The position numbers and the translations under genes were made by a program. From Sphingomonas sp. BT-65 (GTDB lineage Bacteria; Pseudomonadota; Alphaproteobacteria; Sphingomonadales; Sphingomonadaceae): a stretch of DNA of 64,000 bases. The DNA lies in contig NZ_JAPCIA010000001.1 in the NCBI RefSeq assembly GCF_026107375.2, forward strand, positions 2,232,001 through 2,296,000, written 5' to 3'. This document shows, in pieces, positions 34,701 through 43,732 of the stretch. Numbering within the stretch: position 1 is the first letter of the stretch; every line of letters begins with the position of its first letter. The notes beneath the pieces are model-generated. The model searched no databases, was not told where the DNA came from, and saw only the letters and a list, made by a program, of their open reading frames with translations.

Positions 34701-35258
34701 TCAGGCCGGCGCGTGGCCGTAGTAGCGCAGGATCTCCATCAGCCGATCGATGGTGATGCCTTCGTCCTGATCGATCGCGAGGGCATGATCAGGGTCCATG
34801 ATGCGCAGCGTGGGACGTTGCCGGTCGGGCTGCGGGAAGACATGGACGCTCTGTGGCTCGGTGCCGATATAGGTTTCGAGCCGGTTGCATAGCCAGCCGG
34901 TCCACGGCCCCCAGTCGGGAAAGGCGCCGTCGTCGAAGCCCTCGATATATTTGTCGAAATTCTCGCGCGACAGGGTGGACCAGCAGCCGAAGCCGAACTT
35001 TTCCGCCAAGCCGCGCACCGGGATTTCGAGCACGGCGCGAACGAAGAAATACTTGCCGCCGAGCACGCAGAAATCCTCGGACAGGAAGTCGCCTTCCAGC
35101 CGGATGGCGCCGTTCGGCTCGCGCGCTTCGCCGTGCGGCCAGGGATCGGGCGCGAACGCCGCCAGGTCCATCATGCCGTGATGGACCTCACCGCACCCGG
35201 CGCAGGTCCATACATCGGAAAAGGGATTGGCGGGCTTTGCCCGGCGGAACCAGCTCAT
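34701..35258 (-). CDS. DUF2199-domain protein
   Basis: A 185-residue soluble protein. It has a small zinc-type CxxCxxxH (WTCAGCGEVHHGM) near residue 18 and the DUF2199 blocks (LSEDFCVLGGKYFFVRAVLEIPV, FGFGCWSTLSRENFDKYIEGF, PWTGWLCNRLETYIGTEPQSVHVFPQPDRQRPTLRIM). The function of the family is unknown. It stands alone between the pseudogene and thiC, on the thiC strand. Confidence 0.85.
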   Translation of the reverse strand: MSWFRRAKPANPFSDVWTCAGCGEVHHGMMDLAAFAPDPWPHGEAREPNGAIRLEGDFLSEDFCVLGGKYFFVRAVLEIPVRGLAEKFGFGCWSTLSRENFDKYIEGFDDGAFPDWGPWTGWLCNRLETYIGTEPQSVHVFPQPDRQRPTLRIMDPDHALAIDQDEGITIDRLMEILRYYGHAPA

Positions 35259-35290
35259 GCCGCGATCCTAGGCGCGCGTATGCGGGCGGA

Positions 35291-37294
<2,004 letters not shown>

Positions 37295-37340
37295 TCACTA
37301 CTCCTCAGACGGGAGAGGACGGACTTCGGGAGAAAGCCGC

Positions 37341-37430
37341 TCCCTCCCTACGCCGGTGTCAGCCGGATCAGGTTCAGCGGGTCGGAAGCTGCTGCTTCCC
37401 TCTCAAGCGCGCGTCAGCGCTCCCCCGGGG
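37341..37430 (-). promoter_or_regulatory. TPP (thiamine pyrophosphate) riboswitch
   Basis: On the minus strand the leader reads GGGGGAGC, TTGAGAGGGAAGC, ACCCGCTGAACCTGATC, then GGCTGACACCGGCGTAGGGA. These are the conserved TPP-riboswitch elements (P2 CTGAGA-type loop, P4/P5 TGAACCTGATCcGG, and the CCGGCGTAGGGA core). It ends 50 bases before the thiC ATG and should repress thiC when TPP is plentiful. Confidence 0.95.
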
Positions 37431-37474
37431 ATGGCCGGACTCTAGAGGGCGGCGCGGCAAAGGTCCAGCGGCGG

Positions 37475-37978
37475 TTAGCCGAGGACCTTGCGCACGAGGA
37501 TGGCGATCCACAGCAACAGCCCCGCCGCGCCGCCCGCCAGCGTCCAGCGCACGGCATGGCGCAGCAGGCGCGCCTGCACGTCCATCGAGCGGATGAAGGC
37601 GGCGAACAGGCGCTGGCGCAGCGCGTCGCTGTCGTCGAGCCCTTCGCCATCGACCTCCTCGCCAAGCAGCATCGCGCGCAGGCACAGGAAGCTCGACACG
37701 ATCAGCGGAACGAGCGAGGCGCAGCAGAGCAGGGTCAGCACCGGCTGGCGCGCGGCGTCGAGGCTAAGCGGCGCGCCGGGCGAGGCGGAGATCGGATGCG
37801 TGCCGATCGTGATCATCAGCGCGTTGAAGGCGAGCATCGCGCCGAGCCGCACCGAGAGATCGAGATCGCGGTTCTGGAGATAGTCGAGATCGGCGGCGAA
37901 GCCCGCGTCGATCCGCTCGCCGCGTATCGCCTGGAACGCGCGGAAGGCAGAGCGGAAGCTGCGGGGACGCCGGGCCAT
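37475..37978 (-). CDS. membrane protein of unknown function
   Basis: A 167-residue protein with three hydrophobic segments (LGAMLAFNALMITIG, VLTLLCCASLVPLIVSSFLCL, and the C-terminal AGGAAGLLLWIAILVRKVL). A charged cytoplasmic helix lies between the second and third (DALRQRLFAAFIRSMDVQARLLRHAVRW). No family named with confidence; the two-helix, loop, one-helix layout resembles small signalling or effector membrane proteins. It lies just upstream, in transcription, of a region ending at the thiC riboswitch, 44 bases from it. Confidence 0.6.
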   Translation of the reverse strand: MARRPRSFRSAFRAFQAIRGERIDAGFAADLDYLQNRDLDLSVRLGAMLAFNALMITIGTHPISASPGAPLSLDAARQPVLTLLCCASLVPLIVSSFLCLRAMLLGEEVDGEGLDDSDALRQRLFAAFIRSMDVQARLLRHAVRWTLAGGAAGLLLWIAILVRKVLG

Positions 37979-38019
37979 GCGGCACAGCCTAGCCGCATGG
38001 CCGCGCCGCGCAATCCCGG

Positions 38020-38922
38020 TCAGAAGGTCAGCGCCAGCCCCGCACCGAAGGTCCAGTTGTGGCGCGAGCCGGCGATCGCGACGATGGGCGAGTCGGCGAA
38101 GTCGCCCAGCAGCTTCCGGTAGGAGACGCCGGTGACAAGGGCGAGGCCCTTGGTCAGGTCGCCGGTCAGCGCATAGGTGAACAGGCCGCCGACGGTGATG
38201 TCCTTTTGCCCGCCTTCGGGCGTGAACACGGGCAGGCCGCTCGCCACGCTGCCCGCGGGGGTGACGCCGAAATAGGTGCGGGCGTAATCGTCCTCGACGA
38301 ACTCGGCCGAGGCGAAGATGCCGACCAGCGCCTTGGTGCTGAGTGGCGTCGTATAATTGATCGAGGGGGTCCAGATGCCACTCTTGTGGATCTTGGTCAC
38401 GTCGTGGCGATAGGAGAGCGAGAGCGAGAGCTTGTCATAGTCGCTGGTGATGAGGCCGGTCTTGCCGATGCCGACGAAGCCGCCGACCTCGACCGCTGTG
38501 TCGATCTCGCCCAGCGCGGCGACGCGCGAATCCTCGATCGCGTCGATGTTGGTGCGATTGAGGTTGAGCACCGCGACCGGGCCGAACTGGAAGTCCCAGG
38601 TGGGGCCGGTGGGATTGGGGATCAGGTCCATGCTGGCGCGGTTGCCGAGCACGGTGAAGCTCATCCCCGCGATCGTGCCGTTGGCGGCGGGGAGCGGGGT
38701 CCAGCGCTTGTCGTCCGAGCCCTCATAGTCGGGGATGTTGGCGACGCCCGCGCCGATGGTGAGCCGCGCGGCGCCCTCCTCGGCCGCGGCGGCCTGCTCG
38801 GCTGCCGCCTGCGTCGGCGCGGTCTCCCCCGCGGGCGGGTTCACCGCTTCGGCAGGCGGCGCATCCTGGGCGAAGGCGGGCGTGGCGACGAGCGCGATGG
38901 CGGGGAACAGGGCGTGACGCAT
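38020..38922 (-). CDS. MipA/OmpV-family outer-membrane protein
   Basis: A 300-residue outer-membrane beta-barrel. Signal peptide MRHALFPAIALVATPAFA, an Ala/Glu/Pro-rich stretch to residue 52, then the MipA/OmpV barrel with IGAGVANIPDYEGSDDKRWTPLPA and a terminal aromatic FGAGLALTF recognised by the BAM machinery. Family members scaffold peptidoglycan enzymes or act as porin-like proteins. AGGAAG seven bases before the ATG overlaps a palindrome. Confidence 0.88.
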   Translation of the reverse strand: MRHALFPAIALVATPAFAQDAPPAEAVNPPAGETAPTQAAAEQAAAAEEGAARLTIGAGVANIPDYEGSDDKRWTPLPAANGTIAGMSFTVLGNRASMDLIPNPTGPTWDFQFGPVAVLNLNRTNIDAIEDSRVAALGEIDTAVEVGGFVGIGKTGLITSDYDKLSLSLSYRHDVTKIHKSGIWTPSINYTTPLSTKALVGIFASAEFVEDDYARTYFGVTPAGSVASGLPVFTPEGGQKDITVGGLFTYALTGDLTKGLALVTGVSYRKLLGDFADSPIVAIAGSRHNWTFGAGLALTF

Positions 38923-38932
38923 TGAGTAGCTT

Positions 38933-38949
38933 CCTGAAACTGTTTCAGG
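38933..38949. promoter_or_regulatory. 17-base palindrome over the mipA-family ribosome site
   Basis: CCTGAAA, CTG, TTTCAGG is a perfect palindrome with a 3-base centre that overlaps the AGGAAG ribosome site of the MipA/OmpV-family gene. It could be an operator or a small translation-blocking hairpin. Confidence 0.4.
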
Positions 38950-38989
38950 TGCGCAACGCCGCAGCGCGCGAATGGATGCGAGCGAATTG

Positions 38990-39775
38990 TTACAAAGAGT
39001 TGCGGCGGACAGTTTCCGGGGCGCGACTTGCCGTCATGCCGCGAGCATGGCTGTGCGCGAAATCCCCGACCCCACGGTCGGTACCGCAGAGCCGGTCCCA
39101 GAAGCGGAAATAGAGGCCATAGTTGCACCCGTATTGCGCGTGGTGCCGCTGATGGTGGCTCGCCGTGATCAGCCACGCCCCCAAGGGCCCCCGCCACATC
39201 GCCCGCGGGAAGATCTCCCAGCCCATGTGATTGGTGACGCCCATCACCGTCATGATTGCGAGCACGATGCCCAATGCGGCGGCGTGGATCGGGATGAGGA
39301 AGACGAGCGCCGGGATCACCACTGCGCCGGTCACCGCCTCGATCGGATGGAAGCTCATCGCCGCCCAGGCGGTCGGGGGCCGGCTGGCATGGTGGACGGC
39401 ATGGGCGAGGCGGAACCAGCGCGGCCGGTGCATCCAGCGGTGGGTCCAGTAGAACCAGGCGTCGTGCGCGAGGAGATAGAGGAGGACCGAGACGGGAAGG
39501 TACCAGAGCGGCCAGGCGTCGAGATCGGTATAGATCCGCGTCCAGCCGCGGTTCTGCCAGCCCCAGGCGACCACCCCCGCGGGGATGCCGTAGATCGCCG
39601 CGCTGGCGAGGCTCCAGCGGATCTCCTGGGCCATCTGCTTGTCGAGCCCGCGATAGAGGCCGGGATGCTTGAGCCGCGTCGCCCAGGCGAAACCGCCCGA
39701 GACGATCAGATAGCGCATCCCGACGATCAGCGTCATCGCGAGCGCGGAGAGGAGGATGGCGGTCAATCCAACCAT
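38990..39775 (-). CDS. sterol desaturase / fatty acid hydroxylase superfamily protein
   Basis: A 261-residue integral membrane di-iron enzyme. The eight-histidine motif set is present: HDAWFYWTHRWMH, HAVHH and HHQRHH. The superfamily hydroxylates or desaturates sterols, fatty acids, sphingoid bases or carotenoids; CrtZ belongs to it but is much shorter, so this is not a plain CrtZ. A carotenoid cluster lies 3 kb away, and sphingomonads make sphingolipids, so either lipid is plausible. The ATG at 39775 begins MVGLTAILL and lies 13 bases inside the upstream toxin gene. Confidence 0.87.
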   Translation of the reverse strand: MVGLTAILLSALAMTLIVGMRYLIVSGGFAWATRLKHPGLYRGLDKQMAQEIRWSLASAAIYGIPAGVVAWGWQNRGWTRIYTDLDAWPLWYLPVSVLLYLLAHDAWFYWTHRWMHRPRWFRLAHAVHHASRPPTAWAAMSFHPIEAVTGAVVIPALVFLIPIHAAALGIVLAIMTVMGVTNHMGWEIFPRAMWRGPLGAWLITASHHQRHHAQYGCNYGLYFRFWDRLCGTDRGVGDFAHSHARGMTASRAPETVRRNSL

Positions 39776-40056
39776 TGCCGCGGGTCCATGGCATGATGCA
39801 GGACGCGGATGACCAGTACGATGTCGTCTTCGTAGCGGTAGAAAATGCGATGCCGCCCGCACGGAAGGCAGCGCGGCCGTCGCTTCAGTTCCGCAACAAG
39901 AACTCCCAGCTCGGGAAACTCGGAAAGCAGGGCAAATGCTTTGTGGAGTTCGGACACATAGGCGTCGGCCACGTCAACTCCGAACATCGCAATGCTGTAA
40001 CTGGCGATCTCGTCCAGATCGACGAACGCTTCATTGCTGAGCTCGACCCGAACCAT
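39763..40056 (-). CDS. RelE/ParE-superfamily toxin
   Basis: A 97-residue toxin-like protein. ParE-type layout: N-terminal helix (LSNEAFVDLDEIASYSIAMFGVDVADAYVSELHKAF), then strands LGVLVAELKRRPRCLPCGRHRIFYRYEDDIVLVIRVLHHAMDPRQWL, where the Arg/His/Tyr strand and the Asp-Pro-Arg-x-Trp ending are typical of ParE. It would poison gyrase (ParE) or cleave mRNA (RelE). It lies four bases after the antitoxin gene and its end overlaps the sterol desaturase-family gene. Confidence 0.87.
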   Translation of the reverse strand: MVRVELSNEAFVDLDEIASYSIAMFGVDVADAYVSELHKAFALLSEFPELGVLVAELKRRPRCLPCGRHRIFYRYEDDIVLVIRVLHHAMDPRQWLD

Positions 40057-40060
40057 CGGC

Positions 40061-40315
40061 TCAGCCCTGGTTACGCGCGTCGTCTATTTTCCGCCTGAGA
40101 CGAGCAAAGACTTCCTCCACGGAATGCTCGCTCACGCCGGATGCCAAGCCCTTGTCGATTTCGGCCTGCAGCACGCGCAGCTTCTCCGCATATTCCTGAT
40201 CCCTGCGCATCAGGTCGCGGACATAATCGCTGGTGCTGCTGTAGCGGCCCTCGGCGACGCGGGATTCGGCCCAGGCCTTGAGGCCTTCGGGGAGCGAGAC
40301 GTTCATCTGTGCCAT
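40061..40315 (-). CDS. ParD-like (ribbon-helix-helix) antitoxin
   Basis: An 84-residue antitoxin starting MAQMNVSLPEGLKAWAESRV and containing GRYSSTSDYVRDLMRR, the beta strand and two helices of an RHH/ParD DNA-binding domain. Residues 50-84 (acidic then basic helix) would wrap the toxin. The ATG at 40315 coincides with the predicted transcription start, so translation is probably leaderless; ATGs at 40321 and 40306 are in frame. Confidence 0.87.
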   Translation of the reverse strand: MAQMNVSLPEGLKAWAESRVAEGRYSSTSDYVRDLMRRDQEYAEKLRVLQAEIDKGLASGVSEHSVEEVFARLRRKIDDARNQG

Positions 40316-40321
40316 AAACAT

Positions 40322-40350
40322 AATATAGGATTTTGCGCTAAGATTGACAA
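40322..40350 (-). promoter_or_regulatory. near-consensus sigma70 promoter of the toxin-antitoxin operon
   Basis: On the minus strand TTGTCA (40350-40345), a 17-base spacer and TATATT (40327-40322). The seventh base after the -10 is the A of the antitoxin ATG at 40315, predicting a leaderless mRNA. Confidence 0.75.
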
Positions 40351-40383
40351 CGCGCGAAAGCAGCGGTGCCACAGCGACACGCC

Positions 40384-41154
40384 CTATTCCGCGTAGATCA
40401 TCCTGCGCGTCATCCCGCCGTCGACGACGATCTGCTGCCCGGTGATGAAGCCCGCGCCCGCGCTGGCGAGGAAGACGACGGTCGCGGCGATGTCCTCGGG
40501 CACGCCGACGCGGCCGACAGGATGCTGTTCGCGATCGATCGCGCGGTGATCGGGCTCGCGCCGCTTCGACGCCTTCGCCCAGGGGCCGGTCTCGATCCAG
40601 CCGGGCAGGATCGCGTTGACGCGGATCGCCGGGCCGAGGCTGACGGCGAGTGCATGGGTGAGCGCGACCAGCCCGCCCTTGGCCGCGGCATAGGCCTCGC
40701 AATGCGGCTCGGACTGGAGCGCGCGGGTCGAGGCCATGAGGATGATCGAGCCCTTGCGCGGACGCAGCAGCGGCACGGCGGCGCGGACCATCAGGAAGCC
40801 GCCGGTCAGGTGGCTGTCGATCCATTTGTGCCAGCCCGCAAGGCTGAGCGCCTCGACCGGGCCGTTCACCGGGTTGGCGGCGCCGGCATTGCTGACGAGC
40901 AGATCGAGGCCGGGCTCCTCGCCCAATTCCCTGAGCCACACGCCGAACGCGTCGAACGCGTCGCCCACCGCCTGCTCGTCGCCGACATCGAGCGTCAGCG
41001 CGAGCAGCGGCCGGGGCGCGTGCGCCGCGGCGAGTTCCTTCACCGCCTGCGCGTCGAGGTCGAGCGCGGCGACGGCCCAGCCTTCGCCGAGCAGCCGCTC
41101 GACCACCGCGCGACCAATGCCTTGCGCCCCGCCGGTGACGATCGCTGTCTTCAT
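40384..41154 (-). CDS. SDR-family NAD(P)-dependent oxidoreductase
   Basis: A 256-residue short-chain dehydrogenase: TGGAQGIG cofactor loop near the N-terminus, LVSNAGAAN (NAG motif), and the catalytic Tyr-x3-Lys in CEAYAAAKGGLVAL with a Ser in the LMASTRA strand. The C-terminal TGQQIVVDGGMT is typical of classical SDRs. Substrate unknown. ATG 41154 is chosen because MKTAIVTGG starts the fold. It ends near the toxin-antitoxin promoter and lies 31 bases after the tetR-family gene on the same strand. Confidence 0.9.
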   Translation of the reverse strand: MKTAIVTGGAQGIGRAVVERLLGEGWAVAALDLDAQAVKELAAAHAPRPLLALTLDVGDEQAVGDAFDAFGVWLRELGEEPGLDLLVSNAGAANPVNGPVEALSLAGWHKWIDSHLTGGFLMVRAAVPLLRPRKGSIILMASTRALQSEPHCEAYAAAKGGLVALTHALAVSLGPAIRVNAILPGWIETGPWAKASKRREPDHRAIDREQHPVGRVGVPEDIAATVVFLASAGAGFITGQQIVVDGGMTRRMIYAE

Positions 41155-41185
41155 GCGGCGCCAACGCGGGGACACGCGAAAGGCT

Positions 41186-41797
41186 TCATGCGGCCGGGGC
41201 GATCAAGTCGATACAGTCCTGCGCCAGAGCGTCCAGCTCGGCGCGTGGCGCGCGCGCACGGGCACGCACGCTGAGCGAATGGATCATCGCGGTGACGAAC
41301 CGCGCCTGCGTCTCGGGCGCGGCGGCGCCCGCGTTGCGCAACAGCCGCTCGACCTGCGCGTCCTCCATCGCGAGGAAGCGCGCGATCGCGGCGCGCACCT
41401 CCGGATCGCCGACCGATTCGGTTGCCGCAGTGCTGATGAACAGGCAGCCCGCGGGACCGTTCTCGCCGGTGAGATAACCGTCGATCACCGCATTGAAGAG
41501 GCGTTCGAGCATCGCCCGCAACGGCAGATCCGCCTCTCCCAGCCGGACGAAGCCTCGCTCGGCGCGGGCATAGGTGCGCTCGAGCGCGGCGAGGTAGAGC
41601 GCCTTCTTGTCGCCGAACGCCGAATAGAGGCTCGGCCGGTTGAGCCGCGTCGCCGCGGCGAGCTCGTCGAGCGACGTGCCCGAATAGCCACTCGCGCGGA
41701 ACCGCTCGGCCGCTGCGCCCAGCGCCGTATCGGGATCGAACGCACGGGGACGGCCGCGTCCTCTCGAGCTTTCGGGCTTTTTTGTACTATCTCGCAT
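41186..41797 (-). CDS. TetR/AcrR-family transcriptional regulator
   Basis: A 203-residue repressor. N-terminal TetR DNA-binding helices follow a Gly/Arg-rich arm (GRGRPRAFDPDTALGAAAERF, then SGYSGTSLDELAAATRLNRPSLYSAFGDKKALY). The C-terminal ligand domain contains GCLFISTAATES, typical of the subgroup that controls detoxification genes. AAGGAA lies five bases before ATG 41797. The gene is divergent from a glutathione S-transferase gene and one operator arm covers its start codon. Confidence 0.92.
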   Translation of the reverse strand: MRDSTKKPESSRGRGRPRAFDPDTALGAAAERFRASGYSGTSLDELAAATRLNRPSLYSAFGDKKALYLAALERTYARAERGFVRLGEADLPLRAMLERLFNAVIDGYLTGENGPAGCLFISTAATESVGDPEVRAAIARFLAMEDAQVERLLRNAGAAAPETQARFVTAMIHSLSVRARARAPRAELDALAQDCIDLIAPAA

Positions 41798-41842
41798 AAA
41801 ATTCCTTGACCGCCCTGATATTCTTGCGAGATGGTACAAAAA
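41779..41842. promoter_or_regulatory. 18-bp inverted-repeat operator between tetR and GST genes
   Basis: TTTTTGTACTATCTCGCA (41779-41796) and TGCGAGATGGTACAAAAA (41825-41842) are inverted copies matching at 17 of 18 bases, separated by 28 bases. One arm overlaps the first codon of the TetR-family gene and the other lies in the GST leader, fitting autoregulation plus control of GST. Confidence 0.75.
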
Positions 41843-41866
41843 TCAACCCCAGGAAGGAGTCGTGCC

Positions 41867-42481
41867 ATGAAGCTCTATTTCATCCCCTTCGCCTGCTCGC
41901 TCGCCACCCGCATCGCGATCGAGGAAGCCGGCCTCGACGCCGAATTCGTGCAGGTGCTGACCGGCCACAAGCTGCCCGACGGCAGCGATTTCCTTAGCGT
42001 GAGTCCGATGGGCTATGTTCCGGCGCTGGAGACGCGCTCGGGCATTACGCTGACCGAGGGGCCGGCGGTGCTGCAATATCTCGCCGACAATGCCGCGGAC
42101 GGCGTGCTCGCCCCGGCGCTGTTCAGCGAGGACCGTTACCGCATGCAGCTGTGGCTCAACTTCATCAGCACCGAGGTGCACAAGGCGGTGTTCGCGCCGC
42201 TGTTCGCCAAGGATGCCGGCGAGGCGGAGAAGGCGGCGGCGCTCGGCCGGGTGGCCAAGCCGTTCGGCGTGCTCTCCGCGCATCTCGACGGGCGCGAATA
42301 TCTCGGCGAGAGCTTCACCGTCGCCGACGCCTATCTGCTCGCGGTGCTCAACTGGTGCGAGACCGCGGGCGTGGACATCGCCGGCTGGCCGGTGTTGCTC
42401 GCCTATCGCACGCGGCTGCGCACCCGCCCGTCGGTGGTACGAGCAATGGCAGTGGAGATGCCGCTGCTCAAGGCGGCCTGA
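41867..42481 (+). CDS. glutathione S-transferase
   Basis: A 204-residue cytosolic GST: N-terminal thioredoxin fold (MKLYFIPFACSLATRIAIEEAGLDAEFVQV) with SPMGYVPALE and GPAVLQYLAD glutathione-binding elements, then an all-helical C-terminal domain (WLNFISTEVHKAVFAPLF). It belongs to the beta-class-like bacterial enzymes (CxL pattern at residues 10-12). AGGAAGGAG precedes ATG 41867. Divergent control by the neighbouring TetR-family gene suggests xenobiotic response. Confidence 0.93.
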   Translation: MKLYFIPFACSLATRIAIEEAGLDAEFVQVLTGHKLPDGSDFLSVSPMGYVPALETRSGITLTEGPAVLQYLADNAADGVLAPALFSEDRYRMQLWLNFISTEVHKAVFAPLFAKDAGEAEKAAALGRVAKPFGVLSAHLDGREYLGESFTVADAYLLAVLNWCETAGVDIAGWPVLLAYRTRLRTRPSVVRAMAVEMPLLKAA

Positions 42482-42502
42482 CATTCGCCTCGCCGCGTCG
42501 CA

Positions 42503-42540
42503 ATCGCCCGCGCCCCGGGGGTTTCCCGCGCGCGGGCGAT
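42503..42540. terminator. hairpin between GST gene and crtY
   Basis: ATCGCCCGCGC (42503-42513) pairs perfectly with GCGCGGGCGAT (42530-42540) over a 16-base loop. It may end GST transcription or shape the crt leader. No T-run follows. Confidence 0.4.
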
Positions 42541-42556
42541 CCGCTAGGCGGCGTCG

Positions 42557-43732
42557 ATGCCAGCCATCATCCATTGCGACGTCGCCATCGTCGGCGGCGG
42601 GCTAGCGGGCGGACTGATCGCGCTCGCACTGCGCAAGAAACGCCCCGAGCTCGACATCCGCATCGTCGAAAGCGGCGAGCGCCTTGGCGGCAATCACCTC
42701 TGGTCGTTCTTCGCGAGCGACGTCGCGGCCGCCGACCGCTGGCTGGTGGCGCCGCTGATCTCCTATGGCTGGACGCACTACGACGTCGTCTTCCCGGGGC
42801 ACGCCCGCACGCTCAAGGCAGGCTATTATGCGATCGAGTCCGACCGGCTCGACCAGATGGTGCGCGCCGCGCTGCCCGCGCACGCCGTGATGACCGGGCG
42901 CAAGGCGCTGGGGGCGAGCGCGCGCGCGGTGGTGCTGGCCGATGGCGACCGGATCGAGGCGGGCGGGGTGATCGATTGCCGCGGCCCCGGCAACCTGGCG
43001 CAGCTCGATCTTGGCTGGCAGAAATTCCTCGGGCGCGAGTTCGCGCTGGCCGAGCCGCATCCGCTCAAGCGCCCGCTGATCATGGACGCGACGGTGGCGC
43101 AGGCCGATGGCTATCGCTTCGTCTATGCCCTGCCCTTCGCGGCGACGCGGCTGTTCGTCGAGGACACCTATTACAGCGACACGCCCGAGATCGATACGCC
43201 GGTGCTGCGCGCGCGGATCGACGACTGGCTGGCGGCGCGCCGGATCGAGACCGAGGGGGTGACGCGTGAGGAGACCGGCGTGCTGCCGGTGGCGATGGGC
43301 GGCGATTTCGAGGAATATTGGCGATCGGGCGGCAACCGCGTCGCCAAGGCGGGGATGCGCGCCGGCCTGTTCCATCCGCTCACCGGCTATTCGCTGCCCG
43401 ACGCTGTGCGCCTCGCGCGGACCATCGCCGATGCGAGCGACCTCAGCGGCCCGGCGCTGCACGAGCTGACCTATGGCTATGCCCGGCGGCAATGGCAGCG
43501 GCGCGGATTCTACCGCATGCTTTCGGCGATGCTGTTCCGTGCGGCGGAGCCGGAGGAACGCTATCGCATCCTCGAACGCTTCTACCGGCTGGACGCGGGG
43601 CTCATCGCACGCTTCTATGCGGGCCAGTCGAGCCTGCTCGATCGCGCGCGGGTGCTGGTGGGGAAACCGCCGGTGCCGGTCGGACGGGCGCTCAACGTGG
43701 TCAAGAGCGTCGCCATCAGGGGAAGCCAGTGA
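42557..43732 (+). CDS. crtY: lycopene beta-cyclase CrtY
   Basis: CrtY closes beta-ionone rings on lycopene to give beta-carotene. The 391-residue flavoprotein has an N-terminal Rossmann start (CDVAIVGGGLAGGLIALALRKKRP), the WSFF segment, the VIDCRGPG cyclase motif and FVEDTYYSDTPEIDTPVL. It is the first gene of a four-gene set with 4-base overlaps. Length is normal for bacterial CrtY. Confidence 0.95.
   Translation: MPAIIHCDVAIVGGGLAGGLIALALRKKRPELDIRIVESGERLGGNHLWSFFASDVAAADRWLVAPLISYGWTHYDVVFPGHARTLKAGYYAIESDRLDQMVRAALPAHAVMTGRKALGASARAVVLADGDRIEAGGVIDCRGPGNLAQLDLGWQKFLGREFALAEPHPLKRPLIMDATVAQADGYRFVYALPFAATRLFVEDTYYSDTPEIDTPVLRARIDDWLAARRIETEGVTREETGVLPVAMGGDFEEYWRSGGNRVAKAGMRAGLFHPLTGYSLPDAVRLARTIADASDLSGPALHELTYGYARRQWQRRGFYRMLSAMLFRAAEPEERYRILERFYRLDAGLIARFYAGQSSLLDRARVLVGKPPVPVGRALNVVKSVAIRGSQ

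Noticed and set aside
38990..39775. Beta-carotene hydroxylase CrtZ
   Set aside because: The protein has the right superfamily motifs but is about 90 residues too long and lies outside the crt operon; the broader family name is safer.
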